NCBI GenBank assembly: GCA_949710005.1
Contig: OX453283.1
Coordinates: 17,370,304 to 17,434,303 of the forward strand
Length of the DNA stretch: 64,000 nucleotides
Origin: Ricordea florida
Lineage: Eukaryota; Cnidaria; Anthozoa; Corallimorpharia; Ricordeidae
Direction of reading: 5' to 3'
In this document: positions 1-8,689 of the stretch, piece after piece
How the letters are laid out: each line of letters starts with the position of its first letter
Position numbering within the stretch: position 1 is the stretch's first letter
Made by a program: the position numbers and the translations under genes
The notes under the pieces: generated by a model
Database searches by the model: none
What the model saw: the letters and a program-made list of their open reading frames with translations, nothing else
Told to the model about the DNA's origin: nothing

Positions 1-648
1 AGATATCATAGAATAACTTTTATTTTAGTGGCCCACGCCTTAGTCTTAATTGCGCATGCGTAGTAACAAACAGTCTGATCTTTAAATTCACATTGAAATC
101 GAATCGTTACAATCAAAATTTTAATCCTAAAATAAACTTTACCGCACACCCCACTAAAACATGTATATAACACATTAGAAATGTTTCAATAACTTACCCC
201 CCTAGATGACGGTCCTCCTACCCATACAATCTCTTATAATGTATTTTCACCAAAATCAGTTACAACGAGTTTCTTGGCAACCAGCTGCAGGTATCGTACC
301 TCAGCTTCTAGAGTAAGTGCAAACAAGGGATAAAGTTCGTTTTTAAGTTCATTTCAAATGCTACAACATGGTGAAAATGGAATGTTAATCACTATTCCGT
401 GTAACAAGCACTGATTTGATGAATTTTAGTACTCGGTGAGCCCTCTGCTCTAGATTTAGCTGCCTTAAGTCAATATCTTTAAATTCAAACCTCAAAAAAC
501 TCGCTAAATAATAAAAGCCTGACTTATTGTGTAAATAATAAGCTCCCCTACTAGTACAAATCTGCAAACCTATGGAATTGAAAATATTCCCCAAGCCAAG
601 ATATCATAGAATAACTTTTATTTTAGGGGCCCACGCTTTAGTCTGAAT

Positions 649-658
649 TGCGCATGCG
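649..658. promoter_or_regulatory. NRF1-like palindrome TGCGCATGCG (one per monomer)
   Basis: Seen in the reference monomer and at the same offset (about 51) in nearly every other. It matches most of the animal NRF1 consensus (YGCGCATGCGCR), lacking only the final CA-type base step (here TA). Damaged copies exist, e.g. gcgaatgcg near 9014 and 43084, gcacatgcg near 23954, 28140 and 37105, cgcattcg near 30534, gcgcttgcg near 46668 and gcgcatggt near 53842. Whether any factor binds is unknown; a palindrome of this type could also persist by homogenization alone. Confidence 0.45.
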
Positions 659-761
659 TAGTAACAAACAGTCTGATCTTTAAATTCACATTGAAATCGA
701 ATCGTTACAATCAAAATTTTAATCCATAAATAAACTTTACTGCACACCCCACTAAAACATG

Positions 762-770
762 TATATAAAA
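762..770 (+). promoter_or_regulatory. TATA-like box TATATAAAA (one per monomer)
   Basis: The plus strand reads catgtatataaaa at offset about 160 of almost every monomer. It fits the eukaryotic TATA consensus and lies ~105 bases downstream of the NRF1-like palindrome. It is flanked on both sides by GATTCGAT elements in opposite orientation (about 695-702 on the minus strand and 781-788 on the plus strand). A promoter is plausible but unproven; AT-rich satellites produce such matches easily. Monomers at 53790, 54985 and 56180 change the preceding catgt to catct, and 40206 reads gtatacaaaa. Confidence 0.35.
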
Positions 771-789
771 CATTAGAAATGATTCGATA

Positions 790-796
790 ACTTACC
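790..796 (-). other. Splice-donor-like GGTAAGT (minus strand)
   Basis: On the minus strand AGGGGG is followed by GTAAGTTAT, a strong match to the eukaryotic 5' splice site. It is kept in nearly all monomers; exceptions include tagccccc near 40238, aattacccc near 46807 and acataccc near 50993. It directly follows a gene-like reading window (835-951, minus strand). It could be the relic of an exon-intron border or a chance match. Confidence 0.3.
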
Positions 797-834
797 CCCC
801 TAGATGACGGTTCTCCTGCCCATACAATCTCTTA

Positions 835-951
835 TAATGTATTTTCACCAAAATCAGTGACAACGAGTTTCTTGGCAACCGGCTGCAGGTATCGTATCTC
901 AGCTTCTAGAGTAAGTGCAAACACGGGATAAAGTGCGTTTTTAAGTTTATT
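835..951 (-). pseudogene. Gene-like but stop-interrupted 39-codon window
   Basis: In the minus-strand frame, a window between a TGA (plus 952-954) and a TAA (plus 832-834) reads like ordinary protein: ...ALYPVFALTLEAEIRYLQ, then a conserved VAKKLVVTDFGENTL segment. After the TAA the same frame continues EIVWAGGPSSRG up to the GGTAAGT donor-like site. There is no ATG and the window is closed by stops in the consensus, so it is not an active CDS. I do not recognise the family; the composition suggests a short amphipathic helix. The idea that the satellite captured an exon is inference. Copies with a gttag variant (e.g. 8699-8701) gain a further upstream stop. Confidence 0.3.
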
Positions 952-976
952 TCAAATGCTACAACATGGTGAAAAT
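841..976. repeat. 10-base inverted repeat around the gene-like window
   Basis: ATTTTCACCA (841-850) and its exact reverse complement TGGTGAAAAT (967-976) are separated by 116 bases and present in nearly all monomers. The arms enclose most of the gene-like window. A 10-base match in a 598-base AT-rich unit could easily be accidental, so no transposon origin is claimed. Confidence 0.5.
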
Positions 977-1477
977 GGAATGTTAATCACTAATCTGTGT
1001 AATGAGCACTGAATTGGTGAACTTTAGTACTCTGTGAGCCGTCTGCTCTAGATTTAGCTGCCTTAAGTCAATATCCTTAAAGTAAAACCTCAAGAAACTC
1101 GCTAATTAATAAAAGCCTGATTTATTGTGTAAATAATTCCCTCTTCTACTAGTACAAATCTGCAAACTTATGGAATTGAAAAGATTCTCCAAGCCAAGAT
1201 ATCATAGAATAACTTTTATTTTAGGGGCCCACGCTTTAGTTTGAACTTCGCATGCGTAGTTACAAACAGTCTGATCTATAAATTCTTATTAAAATCGAAT
1301 CGTTACAATCAAAATTTTAATCCCAAAATAAACTTTACTGCACACCCCACTAAAACATGTATATAAAAGATTAGAAATGATTCGATAACTTACCCCCCTA
1401 GATGACGGTCCTCCTGCCCATACAATCTCTTATAATGTATTTTCACCAAAATCAGTGACAACGAGTTTCTTGGCAAC

Positions 1478-1486
1478 CAGCTGCAG
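1478..1486. promoter_or_regulatory. CAGCTGCAG block (E-box plus PstI/PvuII sites)
   Basis: The block cagctgcaggtatcg is among the least variable parts of the monomer; it holds an E-box (CAGCTG) overlapping CTGCAG. Only the 599/16731/29882/57973/60364 monomers show cggctgcag, and 6262 shows cagctgaag. Its value here is as a diagnostic landmark; regulatory use is not shown. Confidence 0.3.
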
Positions 1487-2392
1487 GTATCGTATTTCAG
1501 CTTCTAGAGTAAGTGCAAACAAGGGATAAAGTTAGTTTTTAAGTTCATTTCAAATGCTACAACATGGTGAAAATGGAATGTTAATCACTATTCCGTGTAA
1601 CACGCACTGACTTGATGAACTTTAGTACTCTGTGAGCCCACTGCTCTAGATTTAGCTGCCTTAAGTCAATATCTTTAAAATCAAACCTCAAGAAACTCGC
1701 TAATTAATAAAAGCCTGACTTATTGTGTAAATAATTCGCTCTTCTACTAGTACAAATCTGCAAACCTATGGAATTGGAAAGATTCTCCAAGCCAAGATAT
1801 CATAGAATAACTTTTATTTTAGGGGCCCACGCTTTAGTCTGAATTGCGCATGCGTAGTAATAAACAGTCTGATCTTTAAATTCTCATTGAAATCGAATCG
1901 TTACAATCAAATTATAATCCCAAAATAAACTTTACTGCACACCCCACTAAAACATGTATATAAAACATTAGAAATGATTCGATAACTTACCCCCCTAGAT
2001 GACGGTCCTCCTGCCCATACAATCTCTTATAATGTATTTTCACCAAAATCAGTGACATCGCGTTCTTTGGCAACCAGCTGCAGGTATCGTATCTCAGCTT
2101 CTAGAGTAAGTGCAAACACGGGATAAAGTGCGTTTTTTAAGTTTATTTCAAATGCTACAACATGGTGAAAATGGAATGTTAATCACTATTCCGTATAACA
2201 AGAACTGATTTGATGAATTTTAGTACTCTGTTAGCCCTCTGCTCTAGATTTAGCTGCCTGAAGTCAATATCCTTAAAATCAAACCTCAAAAAACTCGCTA
2301 AATAATAAAAGCCTGACTTATTGTGTAAATAATAAGCTCCCCTACTAGTACAAATCTGCAAACCTATGGAATTGAAAATATTCCCCAAGCCA

Positions 2393-5300
2393 AGATATCA
2401 TAGAATAACTTTTATTTTAGGGGCCCACGCTTTAGTCCTAATTGCGCATGCGTAGTAACAAACAGTCTGATCTTTAAATTCACATTGAAATCGAATTGTT
2501 ACAATCAAAATTTTAATCCCAAAATAAAATTTACTGCACACCCCACTAAAACATGTATATAAAACATTAGAAATGATTCGATAACTTACCCCCCTAGATG
2601 ACGGTCATCCTGCCCATACAATTTCTTATAATGTATTTTCACCAAAATCAGTTACAACGAGTTTCTTGGCAACCAGCTGCAGGTATCGTATCTCAGCTTC
2701 TAGAGTAAGTGCAAACACGGGATAAAGTGCGTTTTTAAGTTTATTTCAAATGCTACAACATGGTGAAAATGGAATGTTAATTACTATTTCGTGTAACACG
2801 CACTGACTTGATAAACTTTAGTACTCTGTGAGCCCACTGCTCTAGATTTAGCTGCCTGAAGTCAATATCTTTAAAATGAAACCTCAAAAAACTCGCTAAA
2901 TAATAAAAGCCTTATTTATTGTGTAAATAATTCTCTCTTCTACTAGTACAAATCTGCAAACCTATGGAATTGAAAAGATTCTCCAAGCCAAGATATCATA
3001 GAATAACTTTTATTTTAGGGGCCCACGCTTTAGTCTGAATTGCGCATGCGTAATAGTAAACAGTCTGATCTTTAAATTCTCATTGAAATCGAATCGTTAC
3101 AATCAAATTTTAATCTTAAAATAAACTTTACTGCACACCCCACTAAAACATGTATATAAAAGATTAGAAATGATTCGATAACTTACCCCCCTAGATGACG
3201 GTCCTCCTGCCCATACAATCTCTTATAATGTATTTTCACCAAAATCAGTGACATCGCGTTCTTTGGCAACCAGCTGCAGGTATCGTATCTCAGCTTGTAG
3301 CGTAAGTTCAAACACGGGATAAAGTGCGTTTTTAAGTTTATTTCAAATGCTACAACATGGTGAAAATGGAATGTTAATCACTATTCCGTGTAACAAGCAC
3401 TGATTTGATGAATTTTAGTACTCTGTGAGGCGTCTGCTCTAAATTTAGCTGCCTTAAGTCAATATCTTTAAAATCAAACTTCAAAAAACTCGCTAAATAA
3501 TAAAAGCCTGACATATTAGGTAAATAATAAGCTCCCCTACTAGTACAAATCTGCAAACCTATGGAATTGAAAATATTCCCCAAGCCAAGATATCATAGAA
3601 TAACTTTTATTTTAGGGGCCCACGCTTTAGTCTGAATTGCGCATGCGTAGTAACAAACAGTCTGATCTTTAAATTCACATTGAAATCGAATCGTTACAAT
3701 CAAAATTTTAATCCCAAAATAAACTTTGCTGCACACCCCACTAAAACATGTATATAAAAGATTAGAAATGATTCGATAACTTACCCCCCTAGATGACGGT
3801 CCTCCTGCCCATACAATCTCTTATAATATATTTTCACCAAAATCAGTGACAACGAGTTTCTTGGCAACCAGCTGCAGGTATCGTATCTCAGCTTCTAGAG
3901 TAAGTGCAAACAAGGGATAAAGTTCGTTTTTAAGTTCATTTAAAATGCTACAACATGGTGAAAATGGAATGTTAATCACTATTCCGTGTAACACGCACTG
4001 ACTTGTTGAACTTTAGTACTCTGTGAGCCCACTGCTCTAGATTTAGCTGCCTTAAGTCAATATCTTTAAAATCAAACCTCAAGAAACTCGCTAATTAATA
4101 AAAGCCTTATTTATTGTGTAAATAATTCGCTCTTCTACTAGTACAAATCTGCAAACCTATGGAATTGAAAAGATTCTCCAAGCCAAGATATCATAGAATA
4201 ACTTTTATTTTAGGGGCCCACGCTTTAGTCTGAATTGCGCATGCGTAGTAATAAACAGTCTGATCTTTAAATTCTCATTGAAATCGAATCGTTACAATCA
4301 AATTTTAATCCCAAAATAAACTTTACTGCACACCCCACTAAAACATGTATATAAAACATTAGAAATGATTCGATAACTTACCCCCCTAGATGACGGTCAT
4401 CCTGCCCATACAATCTCTTATAATGTATTTTCACCAAAATCAGTTACAACGAGTTTCTTGGCAACCAGCTGCAGGTATCGTATCTCAGCTTCTAGAGTAA
4501 GTGCAAACACGGGATAAAGTGCGTTTTTAAGTTTATTTCAAATGCTACAACATGGTGAAAATGGAATGTTAATCACTATTCCGTGTAACAAGCACTGATT
4601 TGATAAATTTTAGTACTCTGTGAGCCGTCTGCTCTAGATTTAGCTGCCTTAAGTCAATATCTTTAAAATCAAACCTCAAAAAACTCGCTAAATAATAAAA
4701 GCCTGAGTTATTGTGTAAATAATAAGCTCCCCTTCTAGTACAAATCTGCAAACCTATGGAATTGAAAATATTCCCCAAGACAAGATATCATAGAATAACT
4801 TTTATTTTAGGGGCCCACGCTTTAGTCTGAATTGCGCATGCGTAGTAACAAACAGTCTGATCTTTAAATTCACATTGAAATCGAATCGTTACAATCAAAA
4901 TTTTAATCCCAAAATAAACTTTACTGCACACCCCACTAAAACATGTATATAAAACATTAGAAATGATTCGATAACTTACCCCCCTAGATGACGGTCATCC
5001 TGCCCATACAATCTCTTATAATGCATTTTCACCAAAATCAGTTACAACGAGTTTCTTGGCAACCAGCTGCAGGTATCGTATCTCAGCTTCTAGAGTAAGT
5101 GCAAACACGGGATAAAGTGCGTTTTTAAGTTTATTTTAAATGCTACAACATGGTGAAAATGGAATGTTAATCACTATTCCGTGTAACACGCACTGACTTG
5201 TTGAACTTTAGTACTCTGTGAGCCCACTGCTCTAGATTTAGCTGCCTTAAGTCAATATCCTTAAAATCAAACCTCAAGAAACTCGCTAATTAATAAAAGC

Positions 5301-7171
5301 CTTATTTATTGTGTAAATAATTCCCTCTTCTACTAGTACAAATCTGCAAACCTATGGAATTGAAAAGATTCTCCAAGCCAACATATCATAGAATAACTTT
5401 TATTTTAGGGGCCCACGCTTTAGTCTGAATTGCGCATGCGTAGTAATAAGCAGTCTGATCTTTAAATTCTCATTGAAATCGAATCGTTACAATCAAATTT
5501 TAATCCCAAAATAAACTTTACTGCACACCCCACTAAGACATGTATATAAAAGATTAGAAATGATTCGATAACTTACCCCCTAGATGACGGTCCTCCTGCC
5601 CATACAATCTCTTATAATGTATTTTCACCAAAATAAGTGACAACGCGTTCTTTGGCAACCAGCTGCAGGTATCGTATCTCAGCTTCAAGAGTAAGTGAAA
5701 ACAAGGGATAAAGTGCGTTTTTAAGTTTATTTCAAATGCTACAACATGGTGAAAATGGATTTTTAATCACTATTCCGTGTAACAAGCACTGATTTGATGA
5801 ATTTTAGTACTCTGTGAGCCCTCTGCTCTAGATTTAGCTGCCTTAAGTCAATATCTTTAAAATCAAACCTCAAAAAACTCGCTAAATCATAAAAGCCTGA
5901 GTTATTGTGTAAATAATAAGCTCCCCTTCTACTACAAATCTGCAAACCTATGGAATTGAAAATAGTCCCCAAGCCAAGATATCATAGAATAACTTTTATT
6001 TTAGGGGCCCACGCTTTAGTCTGAATTGCGCATGCGTAGTAACAAACAGTCTGATGTTTAAATTCACATTGAAATCGAATCGTTACAATCAAAATTTTAA
6101 TCCCAAAATAAACTTTACTGCACACCCCACTAAAACATGTATATAAAACATTAGAAATGATTCGATAACTTACCCCCCTAGATGACGGTCATCCTGCCCA
6201 TACAATCTCTTATAATTCATTTTCACCAAAATCAGTTACAACGAGTTTCTTGGCAACCAGCTGAAGGTATCGTATCTCAGCTTCTAGAGTAAGTGCAAAC
6301 ACGGGATAAAGTGCGTTTTTAAGTTTATTTTAAATGCTACAACATGGTGAAAATGGAATGTTAATCACTATTCCGTGTAACACGCACTGACTTGTTGAAC
6401 TTTAGTACTCTGTGAGCCCACTGCTCTAGATTTAGCTGCCTTAAGTCAATATCCTTAAAATCAAACCTCAAGAAACTCGCTAATTAATAAAAGCCTTATT
6501 TATTGTGTAAATAATTCCCTCTTCTACTAGTACAAATCTGCAAACCTATGGAATTGAAAAGATTCTCCAAGCCAAGATATCATAGAATAACTTTTATTTT
6601 AGGGGCCCACGCTTTAGTCTGAATTGCGCATGCGTAGTAATAAACAGTCTGATCTTTAAATTCTCATTGAAATCGAATCGTTACAATAAAATTTCAATCC
6701 CAAAATAAACTTTGCTGCACACCCCACTAAAACATGTATATAAAAGATTAGAAATGATTCGATAAGTTACCCCCCTAGATGACGGTCCTCCTGCCCATAC
6801 AATCTCTTATAATGTATTTTCACCAAAATCAGTGACATCGCGTTCTTTGGCAACCAGCTGCAGGTATCGTATCTCAGCTTCTAGAGTAAGTGCAAACACG
6901 GGATAAAGTGCGTTTTTAAGTTTATTTCAAATGCTACAACATGGTGAAAATGGAATGTTAATCACTATTCCGTGTAACAAGCACTGATTTGATGAATTTT
7001 AGTACTCTGTGAGCCCTCTGCTCTAGATTTAGCTGCCTTAAGTCAATATCTTTAAAATCAAACCTCAAAAAACTCGCTAAATAATAAAAGCCTGACTTAT
7101 TGTGTAAATAATAAGCTCCCCTACTAGTACAAATCTGCAAACCTATGGAATTGAAAATATTCCCCAAGCCA
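2393..7171. repeat. Run of F1T2/F2T1 satellite dimers (~1,195 bp)
   Basis: Eight monomers at 2393, 2991, 3588, 4186, 4783, 5381, 5977 and 6575 alternate strictly. Odd ones have the tagtaacaaac/cacattg front and the gccttatttatt T2 tail; even ones have the tagtaataaac/ctcattg front (taatagtaaac at 2991) and the T1 tail with aataagctcccc. This gives four consecutive dimers with a period of about 1,195 bases. The monomer at 5381 has acatatc instead of agatatc at its boundary, and two bases are missing in its C-run (cttaccccctag, near 5573). Confidence 0.88.
6958..7167 (-). other. 69-codon minus-strand open window typical of T1 tails
   Basis: This window is found at the same offset (about 385-594) in every T1/T1' monomer, for example 385, 2179, 16517, 29668, 52380 and 62540. 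It opens at TTG, not ATG, so it has no normal eukaryotic start. In T2 and T3 tails the same frame is broken by stops from taattaataaaag. Copies differ mainly by amino-acid-changing substitutions (DLRQ/DFRQ/HFRQ; HNK/PNM; YYL/YSL), not silent ones, as expected for non-coding drift. I find no domain, signal peptide or upstream promoter tied to it. I judge it a chance open frame copied with the satellite. Confidence 0.75.
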
Positions 7172-7765
7172 AGATATCATACAATAACTTTTATTTTAGG
7201 GGCCCACGCTTTAGTCTGAATTGCGCATGCGTAGTAACAGTCTGATCTTTAAATTCACATTGAAATCGAATCGTTACAATCAAAAGTTTAATCCCAAAAT
7301 AAACTTTACTGCACACCCCACTAAAACATGTATATAAAACATTAGAAATGATTCGATAACTTACCCCCCTAGATGACGGTCATCCTGCCCATACAATCTC
7401 TTATAATGTATTTTCACCAAAATCAGTTACAACGAGTTTCTTGGCAACCAGCTGCAGGTATCGTATCTCAGCTTCTAGAGTAAGTGCAAACACGGGATAA
7501 AGTGCGTTTTTAAGTTTATTTCAAATGCTACAACATGGTGAAAATGGAATGTTAATCACTATTCCGTGTAACAAGCACTGATTTGATGAATTTTAGTACT
7601 CTGTGAGCCCTCTGCTCTAGATTTAGCTGCCTTAAGTCAATATCTTTAAAATCAAACCTCAAAAAACTCGCTAAATAATAAAAGCCTGAGTTATTGTGTA
7701 AATAATAAGCTCCCCTTCTAGTACAAATCTGCAAACCTATGGAATTGAAAATATTCGCCAAGCCA
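7172..7765. repeat. Short monomer with a 4-base deletion
   Basis: This monomer is 594 bases long. The usual gcgtagtaacaaacagtctg is shortened to gcgtagtaacagtctg near 7230-7245, a loss of one acaa unit beside a short direct repeat. It is consistent with replication slippage. It is also one of the few F1 monomers with a T1 tail. Confidence 0.85.
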
Positions 7766-8455
7766 AGATATCATAGAATAACTTTTATTTTAGGGGCCCA
7801 CGCTTTAGTCTGAATTGCGCATGCGTAGTAACAAACAGTCTGATCTTTAAATTCACATTGAAATCGAATCGTTACAATCAAAATTTTAATCCCAAAATAA
7901 ACTTTGCTGCACACCCCACTAAAACATGTATATAAAAGATTAGAAATTATTCGATAACTTACCCCACTAGATGACGGTCCTCCTGCCCATACAATCTCTT
8001 ATAATAGATTTTCACGAAAATCAGTGACAACGAGTTTCTTGGCAACCAGCTGCAGGTATCGTATCTCAGCTTCTAGAGTAAGTGCAAACACGGGATAAAG
8101 TTAGTTTTTAAGTTTATTTCAAATGCTACAACATGGTGAAAATGGAATGTTAATCACTAATCCGTGTAATGAGCACTGAATTGGTGAACTTTAGTACTCT
8201 GTGAGCCGTCTGCTCTAGATTTAGCTGCCTTAAGTCAATATCCTTAAAGTAAAACCTCAAGAAACTCGCTAATTAATGAAAGCCTGATTTATTGTGTAAA
8301 TAATTCCCTCTCCTACTAGTACAAATCTGCAAACTTATGGAATTGAAAAGATTCTCCAAGCCAAGATATCATAGAATAACTTTTATTTTAGGGGCGCACG
8401 CTTTAGTTTGAACTGCGCATGCGTAGTTACAAACAGTCTGATCTATAAATTTTTA

Positions 8456-8689
8456 TTAAAATCGAATCGTTACAATCAAAATTTTAATCCCAAAATAAAC
8501 TTTACTGCACACCCCACTAAAACATGTATATAAAAGATTAGAAATGATTCGATAACTTACCCCCCTAGATGACGGTCCTCCTGCCCATACAATCTCATAT
8601 AATGTATTTTCACCAAAATCAGTGACAACGAGTTTCTTGGCAACCAGCTGCAGGTATCGTATCTCAGCTTCTAGAGTAAGTGCAAACAC
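8456..8689 (-). pseudogene. Read-through copy of the gene-like window
   Basis: In this monomer (start 8364) cttataatg is changed to catataatg near 8596-8604, turning the usual TAA into TAT. The frame then stays open for 77 codons through the PSSRG segment and the donor-like site to a TAA formed by the F3 ttattaaaa front. There is no ATG start (it opens at GTG) and a TAA lies just upstream at 8699-8701. It is best explained as a random loss of one stop. Confidence 0.3.

Larger units (their letters stand above)
599..1196. repeat. Reference satellite monomer (F1-T3 type)
   Basis: Used here to place the internal motifs. In order on the plus strand: GATATC boundary (600-605), GGGGCCC block (627-633), NRF1-like palindrome (649-658), an A/T-rich stretch with GAAATCGAATC (693-703), TATATAAAA (762-770), ACTTACC (790-796, a splice donor on the minus strand), ATTTTCACCA (841-850), the GCTGCAG block (about 892-898), two TCTAGA sites (about 905 and 1047), TGGTGAAAAT (967-976) and the variable tail. 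The front is the tagtaacaaac/cacattg class and the tail is the aatgagcactgaattgg class. It contains about 13 CpG dinucleotides. A nearly identical copy of this monomer recurs at 16731 and 29882, and a close relative at 57973 and 60364. Confidence 0.95.
1..4185. repeat. Left partial copy of the long higher-order repeat
   Basis: Monomers start at 1, 599, 1197, 1795, 2393, 2991 and 3588. Monomers 1-3 match those at 16133, 16731 and 17329 with only scattered single-base differences: the first pair shares tagtggcccacgcctt, the second shares ccataaat and accggctgcag, the third shares gaacttcgcatgcg and a tatttcag variant. Monomers at 2991 and 3588 match those at 18524 and 19121 (gcgtaatagtaaac; tataatatattttcacc; atttaaaatgctac). 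Between these anchors this copy has two monomers (1795, 2393) where the other copies have one hybrid. Similarity to the long repeat stops after about 4250. It is the oldest-looking or most rearranged of the copies. Confidence 0.85.

Noticed and set aside
385-594. About 50 copies of a 69-codon minus-strand reading frame as a multigene family
   Set aside because: They start at TTG, sit inside a satellite monomer, are broken by stops in the other monomer classes, and vary by amino-acid-changing substitutions. No domain is recognisable.
786-815. U1 snRNA gene (plus strand ataacttacc)
   Set aside because: Only about seven bases match the U1 5' end, which is just the complement of the donor-like site; the rest of U1 is missing.
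900-935. CENP-B box
   Set aside because: Only the ACACGGG half resembles the consensus; the required TTCG half is absent (aagt in its place).
841-976. Terminal inverted repeats of a small transposon
   Set aside because: The 10-base arms have no target-site duplication and such a match is likely by chance in an AT-rich 598-base unit.
599-1196. Monomer as an internal dimer of ~299-base halves
   Set aside because: Comparing the two halves by eye gives no sustained similarity beyond short words such as TCTAGA.
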